Assembly: GCA_027669155.1 (NCBI GenBank)
Contig: JAQEDR010000001.1
Coordinates: 62,001 to 126,000, forward strand
Origin: Peptoniphilaceae bacterium AM52-5BH
GTDB taxonomy: Bacteria; Bacillota; Clostridia; Tissierellales; Peptoniphilaceae
Length of the DNA stretch: 64,000 nucleotides
Direction of reading: 5' to 3'
Shown here: piece after piece, positions 55,043-63,941 of the stretch
Layout of the letters: each line of letters opens with the position of its first letter
Position numbering within the stretch: position 1 is the first letter of the stretch
Translations under genes and position numbers: made by a program
The notes under the pieces: model-generated
Seen by the model: the letters and a program-made list of their open reading frames with translations, nothing else
Told to the model about the DNA's origin: nothing
Databases searched by the model: none

Positions 55043-55678
55043 ATGTCTGATGATAAAAAAGATAAAATCATTTACGGATTAATAATAGCAGTTTTTATCT
55101 TAATAGCTAACTTTGCCTATTCAAATAATATAGGTGGAATTTTTGATAAATCTGAAAAGATTACCTTAGTAGATGAGGGTGATTTAAGTGACAAAGATAA
55201 TAATATCGACTCGAATACAGAAGAATCTACTAATGATTCAATCAAAAAAGTTTATATATCAGGCGAGATAAACAAACCTGGAGTATATCAAATTAAAGAT
55301 GGAGATAGGCTCGAGGATTTGATTAACGAAGCTGGTGGCTTAACTGATAAGGCAAGTGATAAAACACTTAATCTTGCACAAAGACTAGATGATCAAATGA
55401 AATTTTACATACCTAATATAGATGAAGAGAATTCATTAGAAAATATTGATCCTAATCAGTCTGCAAGTCAAAGTCCTAGTAAGACAACTGAACTTATTAA
55501 CATTAATACCGCCAGTAAAGAAGAACTTATGACTTTACCTAACATTGGTGATAAAAGAGCAGATGCTATAATAGAATATAGAAATGCAAATAAGTTTGAG
55601 AAAATAGAAGATATTAAGAATGTTACTGGAATAGGCGATAAATTTTATGAAGCTTTAAAAGATTTGATTACAATATAG
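55043..55678 (+). CDS. comEA: ComEA-like helix-hairpin-helix DNA-binding protein
   Basis: A 211-residue protein with an N-terminal membrane anchor (about 8-28), an acidic linker, an SLBB domain (about 70-125, with VYISGEINKPGVYQIKDGD) and a C-terminal double helix-hairpin-helix (ININTASKEELMTLPNIGD and VTGIGDKFYE). ComEA binds incoming DNA at the outer face of the membrane during transformation. comEB and comEC are not adjacent, so competence is only suggested. Confidence 0.9.
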   Translation: MSDDKKDKIIYGLIIAVFILIANFAYSNNIGGIFDKSEKITLVDEGDLSDKDNNIDSNTEESTNDSIKKVYISGEINKPGVYQIKDGDRLEDLINEAGGLTDKASDKTLNLAQRLDDQMKFYIPNIDEENSLENIDPNQSASQSPSKTTELININTASKEELMTLPNIGDKRADAIIEYRNANKFEKIEDIKNVTGIGDKFYEALKDLITI

Positions 55679-55689
55679 GTGAAAATATA

Positions 55690-56091
55690 ATGAAACTATC
55701 GACAAGAGGCAGGTATGGACTAAGGGCTATGTGTTATCTAGCTAGCAATAAAGATAGGGGCTATGTCTCTGTATCAGAAATGAGTGAGAAGCTAAATCTA
55801 TCAGAGAATTATTTGGAACAGTTGATAAGGCTATTAAAAAAGGATGGCTTAATCACTTCTGCTAGAGGGCCAAAGGGAGGATATAAAATCACAAGAGATC
55901 TAGATGAGATTTCTGTTGGTGAGGTACTAAGAGTTCTCGAAGGCAACATAACCATGAGCGACTGTGTGAGCGGAGATCATTTTTGTGATGATAAATGTGA
56001 TGCTTATTATGTATTTGACAGAATAGATAAGGTCATAAATGAAGCAGTTGATTCTATTAGTTTAAAAAATATGATAAATCAGGAAGTTTGA
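55690..56091 (+). CDS. Rrf2 family transcriptional regulator with cysteine motif
   Basis: A 133-residue Rrf2-type winged-helix regulator starting MKLSTRGRYGLRAM, with SENYLEQLIRLLKKDGLI as the recognition region and GPKGGY in the wing. Three cysteines (C92, C99, C103) form C-x6-C-x3-C in the effector loop, similar to but not identical with the IscR spacing C-x5-C-x5-C. An Fe-S-sensing, IscR-like role is likely. The usual isc/suf targets are not adjacent; alaS follows after nine bases. Confidence 0.87.
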   Translation: MKLSTRGRYGLRAMCYLASNKDRGYVSVSEMSEKLNLSENYLEQLIRLLKKDGLITSARGPKGGYKITRDLDEISVGEVLRVLEGNITMSDCVSGDHFCDDKCDAYYVFDRIDKVINEAVDSISLKNMINQEV

Positions 56092-56100
56092 GGTAAATGA

Positions 56101-58713
56101 ATGAAAAACTTAGGGATGAATGAGTTAAGAAGCAAATATTTGAATTTTTTTGGAAATGAGAAGGGACATACTCTCTTAAAGTCATTTTCACTAATTCCTA
56201 TTGATGATGATTCTTTGTTATTAATCAATGCAGGAATGGCGCCGCTTAAAAAGTATTTTACTGGTGAGAAGAAGATGAAAAATAATAGAGCGACATCTTC
56301 ACAAAAATGCGTAAGAACAGCGGATATAGAGAGAGTCGGAAAGACCGAACGTCACGGAACGTTTTTCGAAATGCTTGGTAACTTTTCATTTGGTGATTAT
56401 TTCAAGAAAGAAGCTATAACATGGGCTTATGAATTCCTAACCAAAGAACTTGAGATTTCCAAAGACGATATTTGGGTTACAGTGTTTAAAGAAGATGACG
56501 AAGCCTATAATATATGGCGTGATGAAATAGGTCTTGATAGCGAAAGAATCCTTAGAGAAGGTAAAGAAGATAACTTCTGGGAATTAGAAGTTGGCCCTTG
56601 TGGTCCTTGTTCTGAAATATTTGTAGATAGAGGAGCTCATAGGGCTATCGATGAGAATGACAATAAACCAGGAAACGATGATTCCGATAGATTTATGGAA
56701 GTATGGAATCTGGTATTTACACAGTTTAACAAAGATAGCCAAGGAAATTATACTCCGCTTTCTCATCCGAATATCGATACCGGAATGGGGCTTGAAAGAA
56801 TCGCCATGGTATTACAAGATAAAGACAATATCTTTGAAGTAGATGTAATGGCTGCGATAATTTCAGAAATTGAAAAATTATCAAACAAAAAATATAAAGA
56901 TAATAAAAAAGATGATGTATCTATTAGAGTAATTGCAGATCATGCTAAGGCTATGACCTTCCTTACTTCAGATGGTGTTATGCCTTCGAATGAGAAAAGG
57001 GGATATGTACTAAGAAGACTAATAAGAAGAGCTTACAGACATGGTAAGCTTTTAGGAATAGAAGGCGAATTCTTAACAAATATAGTTGAAAAAGTCATAG
57101 ATACCTACAAAGTAGAATACGACGAATTAGACATAAATAGGGAAAAAATAAAATCTGTAATAAGAGATGAAGAGGAAAGATTCCAAAAAACAATTGACCA
57201 AGGACTAGAAAGACTCGAATCTTTAATCGCAAGAATGAGTGAAACAAATGAAAGGATTCTTGACGGTAAAGAAGCTTTCAAGCTCTATGATACTTACGGA
57301 TTCCCACTAGATTTAACTAAAGAGATACTAGAAGAGAAAAATCTTGATGTCGACGAGGAAACTTTTAACGAGCAAATGCAGATTCAAAAGCAAACAGCTA
57401 GAGATGCTAGAAAGAAAGATGCAGGCTGGACACTCGATAATATAAATACTGATGGAATCGAGAAAACTAGCTTTGTTGGTTATGAAGATCTAGAGATAAA
57501 AGCTAGAATATTAAACCTGTTCAAAGAAAACACCGAAGCTTCTTCGCTAAGTGAGGGAGATAACGGTATAGTAATAAGTGATAAGACTTCATTTTATGCG
57601 GAAGGCGGCGGTGAAGTAGCTGATACAGGACTAATATTAGGCGATTCCTTTAAGGCTCATGTAATCGACGTACAAAAGCAAAAAGATATTTATTTCCACT
57701 ATATTGAAGTTGTTGAAGGAGCTATCAAAGTTGGTGATGAGGCTAACTTTAAGGTTGATAGATATAAGAGACTAGCTATACAAAGAAATCACTCTGCAAC
57801 ACACCTACTTGACCAAGCTCTAAGAGATGTTTTAGGTGAAGATGTAAAACAAGCGGGATCATTGGTTGATGAAAATAAGTTGAGATTTGATTTCTCACAT
57901 AACAAGGCTTTGACAAAAGAAGAAATAAAAAGAGTTGAAGATATTGTTAATAGAGAAATTGTTAATCAAGAACTTGTTACAAAAGAAATTGTAGATTACA
58001 AAGAATCTCAAAAAATGGGAGCTATTGGCCTATTCGAAGATAAATATAAGGATAAGGTTAGAGTTGTTTCTATGGGTGATTATTCAAAGGAATTATGTGG
58101 TGGCTGCCATGTAAACTATACAAGTGATATTTTGATTTTTAAGATTAAACAAGAATCATCTGTATCTGCTGGAGTAAGAAGAATCGAAGCTCTTACAGGC
58201 GAAAAAGCTTTTGAGTATCTCAACGACAAAGCTAATATACTAAATATAGTAGCAGATAGATTAAACACAAACACCAATAACATAACTAATAGAATAGATA
58301 GCCTAGAAAATGAAATTGATAAGCTAAAATCAGAAATTAGTAGACTAAAAACTACTAATAGCTCTGATATGGTTAGCGAACTAAAAAAAGATATAAGAGA
58401 AATTAAGGGTATAAATTTATTAGTTAAGAAATTTGATAATGCTTCAATGGATGAGCTAAGAGATTATGAAAATAGGATAAAGTCATCAATTGATAATCTT
58501 ATTATAGTTTTTGCTTCAGTAAGTGATAAGATTGTATTTACAGTTTCTGTAGATGATAAACTAACCGATAAGTACAATGCTGGTAAAATAGTAAGACAAA
58601 TAGCCCAAATTACTGGAGGTAATGGTGGAGGCAAGAAGAACTTTGCCCAAGCCGGAGGAAAAGATATTTCTAAGCTTGAAGAAGCTTTAGGAAAAGTCAG
58701 TGAAATAATTTAA
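56101..58713 (+). CDS. alaS: Alanyl-tRNA synthetase
   Basis: An 870-residue class II synthetase. The catalytic domain includes TSSQKCVRT and GHTLLKS near the start, the editing domain includes RNHSATHLL and CGGCHV (zinc-binding residues), and a coiled coil plus C-Ala domain (about 720-870) ends the protein. ATG56101 is preceded by GAGG overlapping the rrf2 stop. ATG56116 is an in-frame alternative, closer to the usual family start. alaS-ireB-yqgF is a standard order. Confidence 0.97.
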   Translation: MKNLGMNELRSKYLNFFGNEKGHTLLKSFSLIPIDDDSLLLINAGMAPLKKYFTGEKKMKNNRATSSQKCVRTADIERVGKTERHGTFFEMLGNFSFGDYFKKEAITWAYEFLTKELEISKDDIWVTVFKEDDEAYNIWRDEIGLDSERILREGKEDNFWELEVGPCGPCSEIFVDRGAHRAIDENDNKPGNDDSDRFMEVWNLVFTQFNKDSQGNYTPLSHPNIDTGMGLERIAMVLQDKDNIFEVDVMAAIISEIEKLSNKKYKDNKKDDVSIRVIADHAKAMTFLTSDGVMPSNEKRGYVLRRLIRRAYRHGKLLGIEGEFLTNIVEKVIDTYKVEYDELDINREKIKSVIRDEEERFQKTIDQGLERLESLIARMSETNERILDGKEAFKLYDTYGFPLDLTKEILEEKNLDVDEETFNEQMQIQKQTARDARKKDAGWTLDNINTDGIEKTSFVGYEDLEIKARILNLFKENTEASSLSEGDNGIVISDKTSFYAEGGGEVADTGLILGDSFKAHVIDVQKQKDIYFHYIEVVEGAIKVGDEANFKVDRYKRLAIQRNHSATHLLDQALRDVLGEDVKQAGSLVDENKLRFDFSHNKALTKEEIKRVEDIVNREIVNQELVTKEIVDYKESQKMGAIGLFEDKYKDKVRVVSMGDYSKELCGGCHVNYTSDILIFKIKQESSVSAGVRRIEALTGEKAFEYLNDKANILNIVADRLNTNTNNITNRIDSLENEIDKLKSEISRLKTTNSSDMVSELKKDIREIKGINLLVKKFDNASMDELRDYENRIKSSIDNLIIVFASVSDKIVFTVSVDDKLTDKYNAGKIVRQIAQITGGNGGGKKNFAQAGGKDISKLEEALGKVSEII

Positions 58714-58723
58714 AGGAGATATT

Positions 58724-58984
58724 ATGGCTGATAAAAATAACTTCAATGAGACCATGCTATTTAAGGCAGATAAGGACCAAGAAAAAGATATTAGAGAAAT
58801 TCTAACAACAGTGTACAAATCGCTAGAAGATAAAGGATACAAACCAACAGGTCAAATAGTAGGCTATTTATTATCAGGAGATCCAACTTATATCACTGCC
58901 CATAACGGTGCTAGAAAGTTAATAAGAACAGTAGACCGTGATCGTATACTCGAAGAATTACTAGAGAAGTATATTAATGAGTAG
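58724..58984 (+). CDS. ireB: IreB family regulatory protein (UPF0297)
   Basis: An 86-residue protein with the family pattern near NETMLFKAD, SLEDKGYKPTGQIVGYLLSG and DPTYITAHNGARKLI. In Enterococcus, IreB is phosphorylated near its N-terminus by the PASTA kinase IreK and modulates cephalosporin resistance. Together with the FHA protein at 3906 it implies that this organism has such a kinase elsewhere. It overlaps yqgF by 8 bases. Confidence 0.93.
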   Translation: MADKNNFNETMLFKADKDQEKDIREILTTVYKSLEDKGYKPTGQIVGYLLSGDPTYITAHNGARKLIRTVDRDRILEELLEKYINE

Positions 58985-59396
58985 AGTAATGGGTCTAGAT
59001 GTAGGTAATAAAACAATTGGGGTTGCTCTAAGTGACCCTATGTTTTTATTAGCAAATGCTCTAGAAACAATTAAAAGAAAAAAGGCGAGTACAGACATCG
59101 AAAGAATTAAGGAAATAGTTGAAGAAAACGATGTAAATTTAATAGTAGTTGGCCTACCTAAAAATATGAACAATACTATAGGTCCACAAGCTATGAGAGT
59201 TATAAGTTTTGTAGATTTACTAAAAAAGCAAGTAGATGTCGAAGTTGTCTATGAAGATGAAAGAATGACTACTATTCAATCAGAAGCTGTTCTTATGGAT
59301 ATGGAAGTGAGACGTGAGAATCGTAAAAAATATATAGATAAAATCGCTGCAACTTTCATACTTCAAACATATTTGGATAGGAGAAAAAATGGATAA
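58977..59396 (+). CDS. yqgF: YqgF/RuvX family pre-16S rRNA nuclease
   Basis: A 139-residue RNase H-fold protein starting MSRVMGLDVGNKTIGVALSD, with VVGLPKNMNNTIG and YEDERMTT supplying later acidic residues. The family processes the 5' end of 16S rRNA and was earlier described as a Holliday junction resolvase. It overlaps the DUF1292 gene by 8 bases. Confidence 0.94.
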   Translation: MSRVMGLDVGNKTIGVALSDPMFLLANALETIKRKKASTDIERIKEIVEENDVNLIVVGLPKNMNNTIGPQAMRVISFVDLLKKQVDVEVVYEDERMTTIQSEAVLMDMEVRRENRKKYIDKIAATFILQTYLDRRKNG

Positions 59397-59631
59397 TATT
59401 ATTTTGCTCGATGAAGAAAATAATGAAGTCGAATTTGAACTATTAGATACATTCGGAGTAGATGAGGCAAATTATGCTGCCTTAAAACAAGTAGAAGATG
59501 AGCTTATTTTAATAGTAGAAGTTATTGAGATAAATAATGAAATCGAACTGAGGTCTATAGAAGATCAGGACTTATTAGATGAGCTTATCGATATTTATGA
59601 ACAAATGAAAGAAGATGTTAATGAATACTGA
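59389..59631 (+). CDS. DUF1292 family protein (second copy)
   Basis: An 80-residue acidic protein with the compact DUF1292 pattern (VEFELLDTFGVDEANYAAL). It is in the canonical yqgF-DUF1292-fur position. The longer relative at 18270 lies in another operon. Function unknown. Confidence 0.85.
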   Translation: MDNIILLDEENNEVEFELLDTFGVDEANYAALKQVEDELILIVEVIEINNEIELRSIEDQDLLDELIDIYEQMKEDVNEY

Positions 59632-60058
59632 TCAAATTAGAAAAATTTTTGAAGAAAACAACCAAAAATTTACTAAACAAAGAGAGATTATCTTTAACGC
59701 ATTGAAAAATTCTGAGGCAAAACATATTACGCCAGAAGAACTTTTTTCAATAGTACATCAAGAACATAAGCAAGTAGGAATAGCTACAATTTATAGGACT
59801 TTAAATATATTTGAAGAACTAGGAATTGTCAACAAACAAGAATTTACTGACCAAGCTTATACCTACGAACTTATAGATCCTAAAAATGATCACCACGATC
59901 ATATTATTTGTACTTCATGCGGTAAAATTATAGAAGAAGAATTTCTATCTAAAGATGAAATGAAAGAATCTTTAAAAAAGGAATTTGATTTTGATTTAGA
60001 TTACTATTCATTGAGAATCTTTGGTACTTGCTCCGATTGTCAAAAAAACAAGGAGTAA
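59621..60058 (+). CDS. Fur family metalloregulator
   Basis: A 145-residue protein with an N-terminal winged helix (about 1-80, TPEELFSIV and GIATIYRTLNIFEEL) and a C-terminal metal-binding domain with HHDHIICTSCG and a second CSDC pair forming the structural zinc site. It could be a Fur, PerR or Zur; I cannot decide from the motifs. ATG59621 is preferred over ATG59615 because AGAAG at 59610-59614 has better spacing. It overlaps the DUF1292 gene by 11 bases. Confidence 0.9.
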   Translation: MNTDQIRKIFEENNQKFTKQREIIFNALKNSEAKHITPEELFSIVHQEHKQVGIATIYRTLNIFEELGIVNKQEFTDQAYTYELIDPKNDHHDHIICTSCGKIIEEEFLSKDEMKESLKKEFDFDLDYYSLRIFGTCSDCQKNKE

Positions 60059-60060
60059 TA

Positions 60061-61743
60061 ATGCAAAATGACAAAAAATTAAAAATAATCCCTCTTGGAG
60101 GGTTACAAGAAGTAGGTAAAAACTGTACATTGGTAGAATATGGAAATGATATGATCATGATAGATTGTGGATTGACCTTCCCCGATGCAGAAATGCTAGG
60201 AGTTGATATTGTAATTCCAGATTTCACCTATGTAGAAGAAAATAAAAATAAATTAAGAGGAATCTTTGTAACGCATGGTCACGAAGACCATATTGGTGCT
60301 ATACCTTATTTTCTTAAAAACATCGATACCAACGTGTATTGTTCTAAATTAACTAAGGGCTTATTAGAAAATAAGTTTAAAGAGCACGGCTTAAATCCTA
60401 ACAAAATTAAAATGGTAAATGTGAATAATACTGTCAAAGTTGGATCTTTGAGTGCTGAATTTATTAGAGTGAGCCACTCAATACCAGATGCTTGCTCAAT
60501 AGCTGTGAAATCTCCAGTAGGAACAGTCATATTTACTGGTGACTTCAAGATGGACTTCACTCCAATTGATAATGACCCTACAGATATTCAAAGACTTGCA
60601 GAATTAGGACGCAAAGGAGTACTCGCTCTATTTGCCGATAGTACAAACGTTGAAAGAGAAGGATTTTCACTAAGTGAGAAAACTGTAGGAGATACCTTTG
60701 TTCAAATATTTGGAAGGGCTAAGTCAAGAATTATAGTTGCTACATTCGCATCAAACCTTCATAGGGTTCAACAAATCATCTATGCAGCAGAAAGATATAA
60801 TAAGAAGGTAGCCCTATCTGGTAGGTCTATGCTTAATAACGTAAGAATTGCGAGTGAATTAGGATACCTAAAAATCAAAAGTAATACTTTAATTGATATG
60901 AAAAACATCAAAAACTATGCTGATGATGAGATTGTAGTTCTTTCAACAGGAACCCAAGGTGAACCTCTATCTGCTTTGACTAGGATGGCTAATAGAGAAC
61001 ATAAACAAATAAACCTAAATGAAACTGACACTGTAATCCTATCATCATCTGCAATTCCAGGCAATGAGATGGCTATAAATAATACTATAAACAATCTAAC
61101 AAAAATAGGCTGTAAGATTATATATTCATCCCTTGCGAAAGTACACGCTTCTGGGCATGCTTGCCAAGAAGAAATTAAGTTGATGTATCAATTAGTAACA
61201 CCAAAATACCTAATACCAGCCCACGGAGAAGTAAGACAATTACAAAAACATGCTGAAATTGCTGAAGATATGGGTCAAGCTAAGGAAAATATTTTGATTG
61301 GTAAAAATGGTGATGTTTTTGAATTTACAAAAAAACATGGAGCAATCAATGGTAGAGTTCAGGCAGGAAATATCCTAGTAGACGGTTCCGGAATTGGTGA
61401 TGTTGGTAATATTGTTCTAAAGGATAGAAAACACTTATCCGAAGATGGGTTAGTTGTTGTTTCAATAACATTCGATAAACATACTCAACAATTACTAGCT
61501 GGTCCAGATATCGTATCTCGTGGTTTTGTTTATGTTAAAGAAAATCAAGATATAATTGAAAATGCAAAGTACGTTGTTTTAAGATCAATTAAGAAATGTG
61601 CAGATAAGGAAATTCGAGCTATAAGCCAAATTAAATACAAGATTAGAGAAGACTTGAAATCTTATATTTACAATGAGTTAGGTCGTGATCCAATGATACT
61701 ACCAGTTATATCAGAGTTGGAGAGTAATGAATCGTATAAATAA
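60061..61743 (+). CDS. rnjA: Ribonuclease J
   Basis: A 560-residue endo- and 5'-3' exoribonuclease. The beta-lactamase core has THGHEDH (H72, H74, D76, H77) and FTGDFKMD. The beta-CASP insert has RSMLNN and SSSAIPGNE, followed by PAHGEVRQL and a C-terminal domain. ATG60061 follows AAGGAG closely; the longer frame runs back into the fur end. It acts in mRNA turnover and rRNA maturation. The trmR gene overlaps its end by 17 bases. Confidence 0.96.
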   Translation: MQNDKKLKIIPLGGLQEVGKNCTLVEYGNDMIMIDCGLTFPDAEMLGVDIVIPDFTYVEENKNKLRGIFVTHGHEDHIGAIPYFLKNIDTNVYCSKLTKGLLENKFKEHGLNPNKIKMVNVNNTVKVGSLSAEFIRVSHSIPDACSIAVKSPVGTVIFTGDFKMDFTPIDNDPTDIQRLAELGRKGVLALFADSTNVEREGFSLSEKTVGDTFVQIFGRAKSRIIVATFASNLHRVQQIIYAAERYNKKVALSGRSMLNNVRIASELGYLKIKSNTLIDMKNIKNYADDEIVVLSTGTQGEPLSALTRMANREHKQINLNETDTVILSSSAIPGNEMAINNTINNLTKIGCKIIYSSLAKVHASGHACQEEIKLMYQLVTPKYLIPAHGEVRQLQKHAEIAEDMGQAKENILIGKNGDVFEFTKKHGAINGRVQAGNILVDGSGIGDVGNIVLKDRKHLSEDGLVVVSITFDKHTQQLLAGPDIVSRGFVYVKENQDIIENAKYVVLRSIKKCADKEIRAISQIKYKIREDLKSYIYNELGRDPMILPVISELESNESYK

Positions 61744-62362
61744 TGAATACATTTCATCTTTTATTGAAGAAATGATTATAGATAAAGATTTCCTTGAGTT
61801 AAGAAGATATGCTGAAGTAGAAAATGTTCCTATTATGAAGTTAGAGACAAAGGAATTTCTTAAGATCTTGCTAGCTATAAAAAAACCAAAGTCAATATTA
61901 GAAATAGGAACTGCTATTGGCTATTCTTCTTTAGTATTTGATAAGTATACTGATGCCAATATTACAACAATTGAGTTATCAGAAGATATGGCTAAAATTG
62001 CTCAGGGAAACTTTAATAAATATAATGTAGGATTAAATTTAATAAATGATGACGCAGAAAAAGCCTTGACTAAATTAAATCAAGGCTTTGATTTTGTTTT
62101 TATAGATGCCAACAAATCTAATTACAAGTTCTATTTTGACTATGTAGATAAACATCTCCTAAATAGCGGAGGTATAATCGTAGCTGATAATATTTTATTT
62201 AGGGGCGAGGTTTGTAATGATGATTTGGTTGAGAAAAGAAAGATCACTATAGTAAAAAGACTTAGGAATTTCCTAGCATATATTAGCCTAAGAGATGATT
62301 ATAAAACGTCTATTGTACCTATAGGAGATGGAATAAGTATTAGTATTAAGGAGGAAAAGTGA
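61727..62362 (+). CDS. trmR: tRNA 5-hydroxyuridine methyltransferase TrmR (O-methyltransferase family)
   Basis: A 211-residue class I SAM methyltransferase of the O-methyltransferase 3 family: LEIGTAIGYSSLVF (SAM motif I), FVFIDANKSNYKFYFD (metal-binding acidic residues) and GGIIVADNILFRGEV. In Bacillus the same family member (YrrM/TrmR) converts ho5U34 to mo5U34 in tRNA and sits next to the U32 genes yrrN/yrrO. Here a U32 protein follows directly, which supports this specific role over a generic catechol-type methyltransferase. Confidence 0.87.
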   Translation: MNRINNEYISSFIEEMIIDKDFLELRRYAEVENVPIMKLETKEFLKILLAIKKPKSILEIGTAIGYSSLVFDKYTDANITTIELSEDMAKIAQGNFNKYNVGLNLINDDAEKALTKLNQGFDFVFIDANKSNYKFYFDYVDKHLLNSGGIIVADNILFRGEVCNDDLVEKRKITIVKRLRNFLAYISLRDDYKTSIVPIGDGISISIKEEK

Positions 62363-63594
62363 AAGATAGAAAAGTAGAACTATTAGCTCCCGCAGGGGAT
62401 ATGGAAAGATTAGAAGCAGCAATTAAGTTCGGTGCGGATGCAGTTTTTCTTGCAGGAGACAGTTTTGGCTTAAGAGCTAATGCCAAGAATTTTGACAAAG
62501 ATGAACTAAAGCAGGCTGTAGAATATGCCCATGATAATAATGTAAGAGTCCATGTTACAATGAACATCTTGCCTCATGATGAAGATATGAAGGGTCTTGT
62601 TGAATATCTAGGATTTTTAGATTCTATAGGTGTAGATGCCTTAATTATTTCTGACCCTGGCATTTTCGCCTTAGCAAAAGAGCACACCAATGTTGACCTT
62701 CATATTAGTACCCAAGCTTCAGTAACTAACTCAGCAACAGTTAAGTTTTGGCACGATATGGGGGCTAAGAGAGTAATACTTGCTAGGGAGCTTTCTTTAG
62801 AAGAAATTAAAGAAGTTAAGAAAAATGCTCCAGAAGATATGGAAATTGAATGTTTCATCCACGGTGCTATGTGTATATCATATTCAGGAAGATGCCTGCT
62901 TTCGAATTATATGACAGGAAGAGACGCTAATAGGGGAGATTGCGCCCAATCATGTAGGTGGAAATATTCCATTCAAGAAGAAACAAGGCCTGGTGAATAC
63001 TATCCTATCGAAGAAGACGGCAAGGGTGGAACATTTATCATGAACTCTAAGGATCTTTGCCTTTTAGATGAAATTGATAAGCTTATAGAAGCGGGTGTAG
63101 ATAGCTTTAAAATCGAAGGAAGGATGAAGACGGCCTTTTATGTGGCAACAGTAATTAGAAGCTATAGACAGGCGATTGACGCCTATTATGAAGGCAAGTT
63201 CAATGAAGATGTAGCTAAAAAATATTATGATGAAATAACCAAGGCAAGTCATAGACATTTTACAAAAGGATTTTTCTATAAAAAACCTGACAGTAATGAT
63301 CAAATATATGAAAATTCTTCTTATATAAGAAATTACGATTTTATAGGTGTGGTTGTTGATTATGATAAGGAAAGTAAAATTGCAACAATTGAGCAAAGAA
63401 ATAGATTTTACTTAAATGATAGTATAGAGATATTCTCAAACTCTCCTGATTATTATGAATTTAAAATTGATAATATGAAAAATACAAAAGGAGAGGACAT
63501 AGAAGTTGCTAACAAGCCAAAAGAGAAGATAGTGATTAAGACAGACCTTCCTCTTGAAAAGGGCGACATGCTTAGAAGAAAAATTGAAAATTAG
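62359..63594 (+). CDS. trhP: U32 family tRNA hydroxylation protein (TrhP-like)
   Basis: A 411-residue peptidase U32 family protein. The signature ECFIHGAMCISYSGRC (164-179) and the downstream C195 and C199 supply the four cysteines expected for an Fe-S cluster. The start VELLAPAGDMERLEAAI is typical. TrhP proteins form 5-hydroxyuridine at tRNA position 34 using prephenate. Its length fits the longer Bacillus paralogue YrrO; the shorter YrrN is not adjacent. The start is GTG62359 after AAGGAGG, overlapping the trmR stop. A bidirectional terminator follows. Confidence 0.9.
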   Translation: MKDRKVELLAPAGDMERLEAAIKFGADAVFLAGDSFGLRANAKNFDKDELKQAVEYAHDNNVRVHVTMNILPHDEDMKGLVEYLGFLDSIGVDALIISDPGIFALAKEHTNVDLHISTQASVTNSATVKFWHDMGAKRVILARELSLEEIKEVKKNAPEDMEIECFIHGAMCISYSGRCLLSNYMTGRDANRGDCAQSCRWKYSIQEETRPGEYYPIEEDGKGGTFIMNSKDLCLLDEIDKLIEAGVDSFKIEGRMKTAFYVATVIRSYRQAIDAYYEGKFNEDVAKKYYDEITKASHRHFTKGFFYKKPDSNDQIYENSSYIRNYDFIGVVVDYDKESKIATIEQRNRFYLNDSIEIFSNSPDYYEFKIDNMKNTKGEDIEVANKPKEKIVIKTDLPLEKGDMLRRKIEN

Positions 63595-63601
63595 TAATCT
63601 A

Positions 63602-63629
63602 AAAACCCAGGCCTAATAACCTGGGTTTT
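63602..63629. terminator. Bidirectional intrinsic terminator
   Basis: A 10-bp stem AAAACCCAGG/CCTGGGTTTT (63602-63611 with 63620-63629) with an 8-base loop has T runs on both strands. It separates trhP from the convergent small gene. Confidence 0.88.
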
Positions 63630-63639
63630 ATGTAATGTT

Positions 63640-63873
63640 TTAGTCTTCTGAAGGATTTTCAGAAAAATCTGCTCTTGTTCTACGTGATTCTACACCAACG
63701 TTTGAGTTTTCATCAGCTTCATCACTAATACTTCTAAGATTTTCTTGGTCTGGACCTAATTTTTTGTCTAATGATTCTCCGCCAGTTTCTTTGTTTTCTT
63801 CCCTAACTTTTTTGTCAAGTTCGGCATTTCCTCTGTATTGGTTTTCATTAGATACTTTTTTGTCGTTTGTCAT
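63640..63873 (-). CDS. Small acidic disordered protein (77 residues)
   Basis: No family recognised. The protein is hydrophilic and rich in Glu, Asp, Asn and Lys, without cysteine, tryptophan or a hydrophobic core, so it is probably disordered. Two related units are visible (AELDKKVREENKE and ESLDKKLGPDQEN). AAGGAG lies about 7 bases before its ATG on the minus strand and a consensus-like promoter precedes it, so it is likely expressed as a monocistronic unit ending at the shared terminator. A stress or hydrophilin-type role is a guess from composition only. Confidence 0.7.
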   Translation of the reverse strand: MTNDKKVSNENQYRGNAELDKKVREENKETGGESLDKKLGPDQENLRSISDEADENSNVGVESRRTRADFSENPSED

Positions 63874-63913
63874 ATAAATCTCCTTTTATATATTCAAATT
63901 TCCTTACATTTAT

Positions 63914-63941
63914 ATTATAACAGATTTCTAAAAAAATTTCA
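63914..63941 (-). promoter_or_regulatory. Candidate promoter for the small acidic protein
   Basis: Reading the minus strand, TGAAAT (63941-63936) and a perfect TATAAT (63919-63914) are spaced 16 bases apart, about 40 bases before its ATG. Confidence 0.5.
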
